Shown: piece after piece, positions 43,956 to 52,875 of the stretch
Layout: the number at the start of each line of letters is the position of its first letter
Position numbering within the stretch: the stretch's first letter is position 1
Assembly (NCBI RefSeq): GCF_026625145.1
Contig: NZ_CP113088.1
Span: forward strand, 310,001-374,000
DNA: 64,000 bases
Direction of reading: 5' to 3'
Source of the DNA: Lacinutrix neustonica
GTDB taxonomy: Bacteria > Bacteroidota > Bacteroidia > Flavobacteriales > Flavobacteriaceae
Notes under the pieces: generated by a model
The model's input: the letters and a program-made list of their open reading frames with translations, nothing else
Databases searched by the model: none
Told to the model about the DNA's origin: nothing
Program-made: the position numbers and the translations under genes

Positions 43956-44319
43956 TATCTATTAGTTTAATTCTATTACATTATGTAAAATAGAATCTTA
44001 ATGTTAAACTTGGCCTCATAAAATTTTGGTTAAAACAATATATTTTAGGGGTTTAGTAATACAGTTTTTTAAGAATTCTAGTTATACAACGGATTTCAAA
44101 GCAATGTTAATAGTTACAATGTTTCCTAAAATATAGCGAATGAGCCGTAATTGTTTCCAAAATTATATACTATTTTAAAGAATTGATTGAGTATCAATTT
44201 TTAAAATACCTAACTTGATTTTTGTTTTTGTAATAATTTAAAAATGTCTACCGAGACATCTTTAATTATTAGTGTTTCAAGACAAAAGATATTAAACTTA
44301 AAAAAGTATCTTGTAATCT
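43956..44319. other. Intergenic region with a 27-bp near-palindrome
   Basis: ATTCTATT and AATAGAAT arms (43973-43999) flank ACATTATGTAA. The right half, TTATGTAAAATAGAAT, recurs near 38380, 45058 (partly) and 47807, each time at a gene-block boundary. It may act as a terminator or recombination site. No gene before 44320. Confidence 0.5.
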
Positions 44320-44739
44320 ATGAATTCTCTCAATGAAAATGCATTAAACTTTATGAAATCAGAGCTTAAAAAAGCTCAAATATAATTGTCACAAAAGGAA
44401 AGTGGGAGAGAAGCAGTAGTTTATAATATTGAGGTTAATAATGGTAATTCTAATCAATTATTCTTTAAGTCTATTGATGCTGGAACAGAAAAATCTATTA
44501 AAATCTCAAAGCAAGATTTAGGAGAATTAAATGAAAATCTATTAATTAGTTTAGTTCTTTTAATTGAGAGCGAAGCGAGAGTTTTATATTTAATTCCATC
44601 AACAGAATTTTTAAATCCAAATTCTATATTTAAAAGCAATAATGTAATGTTAGAACATTTATCCAATTGGGAAGTTAGTGTATTTACAAATGCAATTCCA
44701 GAATTAAGTAAATATGCTTTAGAGAATGTAAAACTTTAG
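44320..44739 (+). CDS. Unknown protein with an in-frame TAA
   Basis: ATG 44320 opens MNSLNENALNFMKSELKK, then TAA at 44383-44385, then 117 residues in the same frame, giving 139 residues in total if read through. The stop is not at a recognisable CCGG word. A TTG at 44386 could be an alternative start. The sequence is acidic and beta/alpha mixed, with no known family. It ends 2 bases before the phosphatase gene and is probably cotranscribed. Confidence 0.5.
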
Positions 44740-44741
44740 TT

Positions 44742-45071
44742 ATGAAAAGTATACTATTTGTATGTTCAGCTAATAAAGACCGTTCAAAAACTGCCGAAGA
44801 TTATTTTAGCAAACATTATCCTAATTTTTCTTTTGATTCTGCTGGAACCAACAAAAACACTTGTAATAAGCTTGGAACAAACTATATAAGCAAAGAACAA
44901 TTAGATTTAGCTGATAATGTATTTGTAATGGAAAACAAGCATTTAAAAGCCATTAAAGAGGCTTTTGGAAATACTTATTATAATAAAATAACTGTACTGA
45001 ACATTAATGATATCTATAAATATGGTTCTAAAGAATTGATTGAAATTCTAAAGACTAAAATTATTATGTAA
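44742..45071 (+). CDS. Small low-molecular-weight tyrosine phosphatase-like protein
   Basis: 109 residues. N-terminal ILFVCSANKDRSKTAEDYF holds the CxxxxxR-S phosphatase P-loop. SAGTN and a later LADNVFVMENKH match the short Bacteroidota protein-tyrosine-phosphatase group. The classical DPY aspartate loop is not evident; NINDIYKY stands in its place. Role unknown. Confidence 0.75.
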   Translation: MKSILFVCSANKDRSKTAEDYFSKHYPNFSFDSAGTNKNTCNKLGTNYISKEQLDLADNVFVMENKHLKAIKEAFGNTYYNKITVLNINDIYKYGSKELIEILKTKIIM

Positions 45072-45097
45072 ATAGAATAGAGGATAAACAAAATACT

Positions 45098-46470
45098 CTA
45101 TATCGCACTAATAGTAATACTTCCATCAAACCCAGCAGAATATAGCTGATTGTTTAACACAATAGTATCTTGTATAAAATTATCGGTTTGTACAATTTTC
45201 CGTTTTAGTTTTGTTGTAGGATTATAAGCCATTATTTTGTTGTCTTCACCACAGGTTATAATTTCATTTTTATGATACTTAATAGATCTAATAATATCTT
45301 TATGTAAGTGTATTGTTTTTGCTGTATTGCCTTTTAAAGAAAAGTAAATAACGTTACCGTTTTTTGTTCCTATAAAAATAGAGTTTGTTGTATTACAAAG
45401 GCTGAAAAGTGCTTCATTTTGTTTGTAAAGACATTTAGTAGATGCTGCATTTAAATTAGTCAAAACCATAGATCCATCTTCACTACAAGTAACTATAGTA
45501 TCATTATCTAATAGTATAACATCCCAAATCCAATTATTATGCACCTTAATTGTTTTTTGTAATATTAGTTCATAACTAAAAACATAAACACTACCACTTG
45601 TACCAACAGCTATGATATGCTTTTTATTAGAATTAGCTATAATACTTATAATCATTTCATTTAGAGCTATAGATGCTAAAATAGTACCGAATAATTCCAT
45701 TTTTTTAATGTAAAATCTCTAGAGCAAGAAACAAATTCATCGCTATTCAATCGTGCTATTTTTAATACAGATTTAGTATGAATTTTAATTGAATTGATAA
45801 GCCTTAACTCATTATCCCATAGTTTAATAGTAGTATCTCTTCCGCAGCTAAAAAAATGATTCTTATCACTACTTAATAAACTCCATATATAACCTTTATG
45901 ATGTTTAAACTCCATTTGTCTATTCACAAAAATATCTGAGCGCAAAATATATTTGTTGCCTAAAGTAATTTTAGCACCTTTATGCCAAATTTTATGGTCA
46001 AAAATTACTAGTTTTCCTTTTTGAGGTATAATTGTTTTACAAGGTTTCTCATCATATTTTGAAATAAAAAATTCTGTATTTCCGCTGGAAAAACTTTCCG
46101 GAGCATTTAAGTATAATAAGAAAGTATATTTAGACTCATGGTTATCATTTGGGTAATGTACACCATCTTGGTGTTTAGAAAATAATTGATCTTTCTGATA
46201 TCTACAAAACCGTAATCGGTTATTTAATCCAACAAAATCATTAAAATAATTTTCATTAAATTCATTTAATACCCCAAACAACTCTTGCGATAGGTCATCA
46301 TTATCTTCAACAAGTCTATCATTATTTCTATAATAATCAGGATAATGACTAATAGCACTTTCAAATTGATTTATCCTGTTATTTAATAAACAATCACATT
46401 GATCTATTGAAATAAAATTTTCAATTTCTATTATTGGTAAGCCCTCTATATATTCAATATTTATAGACAT
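45098..46470 (-). CDS. 2-oxoglutarate/Fe(II) dioxygenase fused to a WD40 propeller
   Basis: 457 residues after correction. N-terminal ~190 residues are a prolyl-4-hydroxylase-like domain. The iron ligands are in FSKHQDG (HxD) and IWHKGAK (H), and the 2-oxoglutarate base is in KYILRSDIF. The remainder carries about six WD40-like repeats (KGYIWSLLSSDKN, TTIKLWDNE, DFTLKKWNYSG, IIAVGTSGSVYVFS). One base is missing at 45686 (ACCGAAT for ACCGGAAT on the plus strand). The propeller may present protein substrates to the hydroxylase. Confidence 0.8.
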
Positions 46471-46472
46471 GA

Positions 46473-47090
46473 TTATAAAGAGTTTAATTCATTCGTTATA
46501 TTTTTTCTAGCAATTTTCTCCAATGATTCATAATATTTTGGAGTAGAAAAAATAAAAGTTCTTGATAGCATTTTGGTTAAAAATCTTTTTCTACCAATTT
46601 TATATAAGTAATTAGGAACTTTATAATGCTCTTTTCTTATTTGTGAGATATATTTTTGATAGTTCAATTCGTTTTCTCCTAAAATAGAAAGATCCATATC
46701 AATAAATAACTGCGTTAGAAAATCATTGGATTCATGATTAGATGTTGCTCTTATGATATCACAAATTATTTGAGAAGTATTGTCATCCATATTTAATTTT
46801 GATAACCAATTTCTAGCAAATTCAGCACTTTTCTGTTCATTATCTTTTCTATCTGAAACATAAACAACATCATGAAATATGGCTACATTAATCAATATAT
46901 TTTCATTATATGTAGTAAGAGATAATTGTTTTATTTGACTAATTAAGGACTTAATATGATTTAAATTATGGTAATGTCTGTTCGGCTTAGAATAATGTTT
47001 CACAACTAGTGAATAACAGTCCTCAATGTCTTCTAAACTTGCTTTCGGGTATCTTTTTTCCCAAGTAGTATTTATGTTTGTCGTTTCCAT
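46473..47090 (-). CDS. HD-domain predicted metal-dependent hydrolase
   Basis: 205 residues. YSKPNRHYHNLNHI, AIFHDVVY (HD) and SNHESNDFLTQLFIDMDLSILG give the conserved His/Asp set of the YfbR/HD hydrolase group common in Bacteroidota. It starts just upstream of the dioxygenase-WD40 gene (2-base gap) and probably shares its transcript. Substrate unknown, possibly a nucleotide. Confidence 0.8.
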   Translation of the reverse strand: METTNINTTWEKRYPKASLEDIEDCYSLVVKHYSKPNRHYHNLNHIKSLISQIKQLSLTTYNENILINVAIFHDVVYVSDRKDNEQKSAEFARNWLSKLNMDDNTSQIICDIIRATSNHESNDFLTQLFIDMDLSILGENELNYQKYISQIRKEHYKVPNYLYKIGRKRFLTKMLSRTFIFSTPKYYESLEKIARKNITNELNSL

Positions 47091-47141
47091 AATTCAAATT
47101 TCCGAATAATAAAAAGTAGTTGCATTGATGTATGGTAAGAT

Positions 47142-47734
47142 TTACTTTTTAACCAAGGACTTACGAATACGGCTGAGAGATTCGGAGTTATTCCTAAATA
47201 AGATGAAATGTAATGATGTGGTATTTGATTAAGTAGGCTAGGGTAGAGTTTTAAAAATATTTCATATCGTTCTGATGCGCTTTGATATTGCAAAGATTCT
47301 ATGCGTTGTATAGCATATAAGTAGTTTTTTTCGGCCATCAGCCTGCCAAAAGTGTTTAATTCTAAGCTTGTTTTGTACAATTCTTTCCAATCAGAATACG
47401 CTATAGAAATTAATTTCCCTGGCACAATACATTCTATAAATTCGGCACTTGGTTTTTCAGTTAATAAACTAACAAAAGAGGCTACAAGAGGATTTCTTTG
47501 TTCATAATTAAAATAGCTGGTAATTTCTTTTCCATCATTTAACTGGTAAACTCTATAAATACCAGATAAAACAAATTTTAAAGATTTAGAAATTTGATTT
47601 TGCTTAAGAATAAAATCTCCTTTAATATATTTATCCACAGATAACTTTGAGGTCATTTTAATGACATCAGCTTCCTGTAGTTTTACAGTATCAAATATAA
47701 AATCAAATAATTTTTGATATTGGTTTATTTCCAT
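47142..47734 (-). CDS. Crp/Fnr family regulator
   Basis: 197 residues after correction. Effector barrel FILKQNQISKSLKFVLSGIYRVY, then HYISSYLGITPESLSRIRKSLVKK, the Bacteroidota HTH. The family motif TPESLSRIR appears only when TTCGGA at 47181-47186 is read as TTCCGGA, and the stop then falls at 47142. It lies 51 bases upstream of the HD hydrolase gene and may head that operon. Confidence 0.85.
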
Positions 47735-48904
47735 TATTTATAAGCAATAAGACATATGAACAAATCTAATCATATTTTTTGGTGATTATTAATATCAACA
47801 TTATGTAAAATAGAATTTTGAATAGTAATGAAAATAAGACATTAGTAGGAGTTGTAAATAGAGCAAGTGTATAGAAATTTATTTTTTTTAAATTTTATAC
47901 TCTTGTGGCAAACTTACGAGAAATGCGAAGCATTCACGAACACGTCTAAAACAATATTAAAGACGTGAGTAATCGTCTAAATTTTTTATAAAGTACATTT
48001 TATCGAATACGAGAATTTCAATAATAGTTAAAAGCTAGCTTTTTTTTGGCGTTGGCAAGCGTTGGAAATTATTCGCAAAATTTTTATTGTTTTAATAAGG
48101 AGCTCATGAATGCTTCGCATTTGTGTTTAAAATAAATTGCCGGAGCAATTTGATTTTATTAAACAATCGAGCGTTTGGCAGCGGCAACTATAAATCTATG
48201 ATTTATAATCACGAACACAGATTTATCAAATATTAAAGCTGTGAGTAATTTTACATAACGGCAACTGCGAAGCACATCACGAACTCCAATAAAATAGTAT
48301 CGCTGTGAGTAAATTATAGATACAAATACTTAGTATTCACGAACTCAAATATTTTAAATAATAAATACGTGAGTAAATGTTTTATAAACGCTGCGAAGCA
48401 AACCGCTTATTAGTTTAATGACCCAAGTTCCAATTATTCTAATGAAAACAAATGCTTCGGGATATTTTACACGAGTTTTAGAATGGATTAATACATCAAT
48501 GCTATAAACTGCGAGTTGATGCGGCTGGGGACATTATAGCTACACATCTATATTATTCTAACGAAGCTACAATTATATCTTGTGATTCGAGCCACAATAA
48601 GCTTGAACTATAAGGATATATTTAAATTCATAGAATGCATTGTATCTAAGTATAATAATCCACAGGGTAATTATACTTAGATAGTATGTCAAATATCGCT
48701 ATTTCACAAATATATTTAAATATTGAGATAAGACCCACAATTAGCTTGTACATAATTACTCGATATAAGTCTAAAGACATTATATCATTAATTATGTAAA
48801 ATATCGCCCAAAAGCGCTATTTCGCTAATTGTTATAAAATGTACTATAATTAATAGTAAGTAAAACTATTTTTATATATATTTGTATCATATTTTTAGAA
48901 ATTT
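47735..48904. repeat. Long repeat-rich intergenic region, right flank of the accessory block
   Basis: About 1.2 kb with no gene. Contains TTATGTAAAATAGAAT (~47807) and several short direct repeats of type ...GAGTAA/CACGAAC (47.9-48.4 kb). A TTATTCTAACGAAGCTACAA copy lies at ~48556. A hairpin pairs TATCTAAGTATAAT with ATTATACTTAGATA (48645-48685). The 59-bp unit at 48792-48850 is the second copy of that at 38519. Gene density and repeat content suggest past recombination. Confidence 0.65.
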
Positions 48905-48948
48905 AAACGGTCTAGGGACTTCGACACCCCACAATGACCGTTTTTTTT
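48905..48948 (+). terminator. Hairpin with T run at the edge of the phage-like element
   Basis: AACGGTC pairs with GACCGTT across a 23-base loop and is followed by eight T. The loop holds TTCGACACCCCA (48920-48931), which recurs at 49578-49589. It may be a terminator or part of the element's origin or end. Confidence 0.5.
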
Positions 48949-48964
48949 ATGTCATGTTTTTACT

Positions 48965-49030
48965 TTTAACGTGATTTAAGGTTACCAGGAACAAAACCCT
49001 GGAACAACTTTCACGTTGTTTTCGTTTCTG
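48965..49030. other. Double hairpin near the element's left end
   Basis: CCAGG/CCTGG arms (near 48990-49002) and AACAAC/GTTGTT arms (near 49002-49020) sit next to each other. Paired hairpins like this occur at replication origins and packaging sites of single-stranded DNA phages. This use is inference. Confidence 0.3.
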
Positions 49031-49051
49031 CAGAAATGGATATTTGACAAG

Positions 49052-49354
49052 TTATTTCTGTTTTACACGTGATTTGAGTTTTTCTTTAACTTCAAAGTAA
49101 TTTTCAACTTGATCTAGTAAATCATAATATTGCAAAGTTCTCTGTGTATGTTCGTGAGATTCTTTTTCAAACTTTAAGACAATTTCTAAATATCTCGTAC
49201 AAGCGTGTTCAAGCGCTTGTGTATTGGTTTTGAAATTGTAAGCTTTTTTAATTTTAAGTATAGCACTTTCAAAGTCGCTATTAATGTTTCTAAGGTCTAT
49301 ATTCATATCAAAGTAAGGTGTTAAGTGTAAACAAAAAGCATTTGAATTTTTCAA
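49052..49354 (-). CDS. Small protein of the phage-like element, possible ribbon-helix-helix
   Basis: Up to 100 residues; a start at about 49306 (MNIDLRNINSDFESAI) is equally likely. NFKTNTQALEHACTRYLEIV resembles the helix-turn region of Arc-type regulators, and the rest is coiled-coil-like. It lies at the 3' end of the element between two copies of TTCGACACCCCA. Role unknown. Confidence 0.45.
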   Translation of the reverse strand: MKNSNAFCLHLTPYFDMNIDLRNINSDFESAILKIKKAYNFKTNTQALEHACTRYLEIVLKFEKESHEHTQRTLQYYDLLDQVENYFEVKEKLKSRVKQK

Positions 49355-49668
49355 ATTTATAACGACTTAAGAAAGTCAGACAGGCAAGCTGTCTTTTATA
49401 TCTTAAGTAGTTATTTTAATTCGAAAAATCAAATCCTTTTCACGTGCTACGTATGCAGAGAAAAAAAATCAAAAAAATTAAAAAAAAAAGTTTTTAAAAA
49501 AGAAAACGCACAAAGTATTCCACTAAGTGCGCTCATATTGTTTCGTGAGGATGTAATCATATTTTTAGAGTTTTTAATTCGACACCCCAAATATAGCTAT
49601 TAATTTTGATTTTCCAAATAACGAAACATAGTTGAAAACCAAGGTTTTAGCCTTACCCCTACTCTTTA
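49355..49668. other. Intergenic region inside the element
   Basis: About 310 bases without a gene. A lysine-codon-like A run stands near 49465-49500, and a second TTCGACACCCCA is at 49578-49589. Possible promoter for 49354 or origin DNA. Confidence 0.4.
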
Positions 49669-50343
49669 TTACTCAGGAATAAAATTCAAAACACCCGAGT
49701 CCAACTCATTCTCCATAAGGTCGTAAGGGGCAACTTTAAAGAAAAAAGCATTTGATTCAACGTTGTTAGCTTCATCCGTTGCATTTAAAAAATAATATAA
49801 TCTTACATAGTCAACTTTTTTCAAATCTGCAAGACTTCTAAGATTGAGTGCATAATTAACGCCATCTAAATAAGGGGCTAGAAAAACAGCGAAAAGAGAA
49901 TCATCGTTTCTAGTAAATGTAACTTGAGCGGTTCTAATTTTTGGGTATTCATTAGCAGATGTTAAATAAACGCCCTCCCACTGCAAATAAGGTTGGTATC
50001 TGTCACCAAAACTAAATGTTCTATGTTCTTTATAGTTTCCTTCTAAAAGACAGCCTATAGGCATCTTATTTTCACAAATAAGCCTTTCATAATTGGTTAA
50101 TTGAGAACGTAGTTTTGTTGGCACATCAATAATGTTATTATCCAAGTCAGAGAAACCACATACAATATGTGAATCTTGAATAGTTGCAGTTGAACCGCGT
50201 GTAATAGTTACATCTTTAACAACGCCTAGAGCGTCAAAATATAAAACTTTTGTTTTCATGTTATCATAATTTTGAGCTTCACTAGTTGACTGTGTAAAGT
50301 AAAAGCAAAGCGATAGTAATAATATTAATTTTAGATTTTTCAT
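49669..50343 (-). CDS. Secreted protein of the phage-like element
   Basis: 224 residues with a clear signal peptide (LILLLSLCFYFTQSTSEAQ). The mature part is beta-rich (TITRGSTATIQDSHIVCGF, FGDRYQPYLQWEGVYL). It is not recognised. A phage spike or receptor-binding role would fit its position after the membrane proteins, but a signal peptide is unusual for that. Confidence 0.5.
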   Translation of the reverse strand: MKNLKLILLLSLCFYFTQSTSEAQNYDNMKTKVLYFDALGVVKDVTITRGSTATIQDSHIVCGFSDLDNNIIDVPTKLRSQLTNYERLICENKMPIGCLLEGNYKEHRTFSFGDRYQPYLQWEGVYLTSANEYPKIRTAQVTFTRNDDSLFAVFLAPYLDGVNYALNLRSLADLKKVDYVRLYYFLNATDEANNVESNAFFFKVAPYDLMENELDSGVLNFIPE

Positions 50344-50357
50344 TTTTGTTATTTATT

Positions 50358-50768
50358 TTATTTAACGGTTAATTTCTCATAGTATTCAGCATCAAGCAAA
50401 CGTGCCAAGTCAGAAGACAACGTGTTACCTTTTGCGTAAACATTAAAGTATAAACTAGATACCACATCAAAACCTTTTTGATCTAACAACTTGATTAACG
50501 AATACACTTCTTGGTCGTTTTCTGTCCAATGCCTTGGGTCAAACTTTGAGTAAGCAGTTCCCAAATGATGGGCCACATTCAAAGCAACATGATTATAATC
50601 TTTATGCTCATTTTGGGGGACGTTCATATCGTTTAAATAACCTGATGCAACACCGTTTTGGTCGGTTGGTTTCTTTTTTAAGAATTTGAATAAGCCCAAT
50701 GAAATAGCAATAATAATTACTATTATAACAAAGAAATGTTTTTTAATTAAATTTAGGATTTTTATCAT
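50358..50768 (-). CDS. Small membrane-anchored protein of the element
   Basis: 136 residues: an N-terminal transmembrane helix (HFFVIIVIIIAISLGLFKFL), then a soluble helical domain (HHLGTAYSKFDPRHWTENDQ). It overlaps the small gene upstream by 26 bases. Probably a phage membrane or assembly protein; no family recognised. Confidence 0.5.
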   Translation of the reverse strand: MIKILNLIKKHFFVIIVIIIAISLGLFKFLKKKPTDQNGVASGYLNDMNVPQNEHKDYNHVALNVAHHLGTAYSKFDPRHWTENDQEVYSLIKLLDQKGFDVVSSLYFNVYAKGNTLSSDLARLLDAEYYEKLTVK

Positions 50769-50883
50769 TTTTATCGTTTTTGTTTTTTAAGTGAATATTA
50801 TAGGCATAGAAAGACAATAACAACAGCTTCAAAACAATCGTAAAGGTCGAATCTGTTAAAATTGATTCCATGAGTAACTCCAT
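50743..50883 (-). CDS. 46-residue single-span membrane protein
   Basis: MELLMESILTDSTF, then TIVLKLLLLSFYAYN as a membrane segment and an asparagine/lysine-rich tail. It abuts the M23 peptidase stop and overlaps the next gene's start, the tight packing expected of a real phage gene. Confidence 0.4.
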   Translation of the reverse strand: MELLMESILTDSTFTIVLKLLLLSFYAYNIHLKNKNDKNDKNPKFN

Positions 50884-51434
50884 TATACATATTTTTCGGG
50901 GTTTATTAATTTTCCGCTAGGGTCATACAACTCATAGTGGACGTGATTTGTCATGTTCTTTGAATAGTTCTTTTTCATGTTTTGAACATAACCGATAGTT
51001 TCATACTGATTATAGACTTTTAACTTACTAAACCCGGATTGAACACTAGCATACATCATTTTCATTTTGTAACCACTAAACAATCCAACTCCTATAAATT
51101 CAATTAACCGAAGTTCGTCATTGCCTTCATAGACATAGCCTAACCGATTAATATAGCCTTTAAACGGAGCAGGCAGAGGGGAGAACGGTTGATAAGAAAC
51201 ATCTAAGCCTCTGTGAGAATATTTCACTACCTCACCTGACAATAAAGTTCTTTTTCTGCTCGCCCCAAATTTACCGCTTCCGTAGTCATCATCGGGTCTT
51301 AATTCAAAGCCGTTAAGGAAATTTGTTTTTTCAGAGGTATTAACGCTTGATTTAGTTTCAACGGGTTTTTTTAACTTGAAATAAGCAATTACTAATCCTG
51401 TTAACGTGATTAGAATTAAGAGTAACTTTGACAT
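50883..51434 (-). CDS. M23-like peptidoglycan endopeptidase with membrane anchor
   Basis: 183 residues. N-terminal membrane helix (LLLILITLTGLVIAYF). The domain has SHRGLDVSY (HxxxD) and NHVHYEL (HxH), the zinc ligands of LytM/M23 endopeptidases, and YDPSGKLINPEKYV, the usual end of the fold. Could open the wall for phage entry or exit. Confidence 0.75.
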   Translation of the reverse strand: MSKLLLILITLTGLVIAYFKLKKPVETKSSVNTSEKTNFLNGFELRPDDDYGSGKFGASRKRTLLSGEVVKYSHRGLDVSYQPFSPLPAPFKGYINRLGYVYEGNDELRLIEFIGVGLFSGYKMKMMYASVQSGFSKLKVYNQYETIGYVQNMKKNYSKNMTNHVHYELYDPSGKLINPEKYV

Positions 51435-51446
51435 ACTATTCTACTT

Positions 51447-51605
51447 TTAAAGATTTTGATTCATTTTTCTGTGAGAGTTAGACACATTTTTCGTGTCTGA
51501 ATATTTCTCTAACTTTTCGGTTGCGAACTCTATAATTTCAATTACGGTAAATATTACAGCACCATATTTTAAAACTAAACGCATTACTTTTATAACTGAC
51601 TTCAT
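51447..51605 (-). CDS. 52-residue protein of the element
   Basis: MKSVIKVMRLVLKYGAVIF, a membrane-like segment, then a charged helix (EIIEFATEKLEKYSDT). Close spacing to its neighbours (2 bases from the gene upstream) supports it. It could be a holin-like or virion membrane protein. Confidence 0.4.
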   Translation of the reverse strand: MKSVIKVMRLVLKYGAVIFTVIEIIEFATEKLEKYSDTKNVSNSHRKMNQNL

Positions 51606-51607
51606 AA

Positions 51608-52035
51608 TTATCGAGTGAATTTACCAAAGTAACCAGTTGCCCATTTCAAACCGCTAGTTTGCCCTTTTCCGTTAGGAGTAACGACCATACCAACCTCTTC
51701 TAAAACAACAACCTTTGTGTTGATATTCATTAATACAGGAAACATTTTTTCATGACCAGAGTTAGAGTATTTTATAGTACACATCATCGGTTGAAACTTA
51801 TTTCCCTTTTTACTTTCAACATGATTTTTACTCTTGTGGTACGGAGACACCGTAGCAGTTATTAAACCCTTACCACGTGATTTATTCCACGCATTTATAA
51901 TAGTTGAACCTATAAAATTTCCTTTTTGAATAGTTTTATAAGTTGCTCCGAACGTTTTGGACCATTGCCATTATTTAACGCTTGAAGTTGTTCCTTTGTT
52001 AAACGGACAGCTCCGTTATTTTGATTTTGACTCAT
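51608..52035 (-). CDS. Unknown protein of the element
   Basis: 142 residues after one correction at 51948-51952 (CCGAA for CCGGAA on the plus strand; restores KRSGATYKTIQKGNFIGST). N terminus MSQNQNNGAVRLTKEQLQAL. The middle is basic (INAWNKSRGKGL), the end beta-rich (TNSGHEKMFPV-type). Likely a nucleoprotein or minor virion protein. Confidence 0.5.
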
Positions 52036-52052
52036 TTTGAAATTTGTTTGAA

Positions 52053-52424
52053 TTATGCGTAACCTCTACGGGGTTTGCGTTTTACTATTAAAATAATTGC
52101 TGTTATAACCACGACTACAGGAATAAGCACTTTCCACCAGTTCTTCATCAACCAAACTTTTGCGCCTGCTTCACTTCCTTTATCAATCACAGGTTCTACA
52201 AATGGCTTTGCCATATTGCCTAAAGCTGAACCTATTTTTTGTGAGTTCTGCCAAGCTATCATATCAGCTTGCTCTTGTTGTTGTGCTTGTTTAGCTTCCC
52301 ACGCAGCAAGACCAGCACCATTACCTAAGATACCCCCTGTAGCCACATTTGCCCCTTTTCGTAAAAGGTTACCGAAGAATGTTCCTCCGGGTTTTTTCTT
52401 GAATAAATTTTTAAAGAATCCCAT
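52053..52424 (-). CDS. Small membrane protein with glycine-rich N-terminal part
   Basis: 123 residues. FFKNLFKKKPGGTFFGNLL and a glycine-rich stretch, a glutamine-rich helix (KQAQQQEQADMIAW), then one C-terminal transmembrane helix (VLIPVVVVITAIILIV) and a basic end. The layout recalls internal-membrane proteins of tailless phages. Confidence 0.5.
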   Translation of the reverse strand: MGFFKNLFKKKPGGTFFGNLLRKGANVATGGILGNGAGLAAWEAKQAQQQEQADMIAWQNSQKIGSALGNMAKPFVEPVIDKGSEAGAKVWLMKNWWKVLIPVVVVITAIILIVKRKPRRGYA

Positions 52425-52427
52425 TTT

Positions 52428-52862
52428 TTAAGCGTATTTAGATTTATTGTTTACTTTAATTTGTTTGTATATTCCAACTATAACTAAAAGTGCAAAGCCT
52501 ATAGGAATAGCGAATTTTAAAATTTTACCGAATTTTACCTTCTTCAAAGTGCCATTTAAAAAACTAGACGTTTTCTCGGGTGTTTCTGTAATTTTCTTTA
52601 CTAGTGTTTCATCACTTGGCAAAACCTTTGGACTCGAAACAGGCGTTGAAGTAGCCGTCGAAATCTCATTTTTAACAAATGGAGCAGTACTCAGAACGGG
52701 CTGAGTCGGAGCCACTTTAATTAAAAGGGGATTTATAAAAGTCGGTTTTGGTATAGGTAATTTATAACCTCCTGTTTTAGGAGGAAGACTCCCCATAATA
52801 GGGGCGGTATAAACCACCCCACCTGACGGGTAACTATCTGTTACTAATTGTTTGTTTAACAT
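52428..52862 (-). CDS. Proline/threonine-rich membrane protein of the element
   Basis: 144 residues from ATG 52862 (MLNKQLVTDSYPSGG), preferred over an upstream ATG that would overlap the capsid-like gene. A proline-rich extended region is followed by one C-terminal membrane helix (FAIPIGFALLVIVGIY). Possibly a spike or penton-type protein anchored in a virion membrane. Confidence 0.5.
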   Translation of the reverse strand: MLNKQLVTDSYPSGGVVYTAPIMGSLPPKTGGYKLPIPKPTFINPLLIKVAPTQPVLSTAPFVKNEISTATSTPVSSPKVLPSDETLVKKITETPEKTSSFLNGTLKKVKFGKILKFAIPIGFALLVIVGIYKQIKVNNKSKYA

Positions 52863-52875
52863 GGTTTTACAGAGA

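Noticed and set aside
38519..48850. Integron attC array
   Set aside because: The repeats contain short inverted arms but lack the paired core sites of attC, and no integron integrase is in the window.
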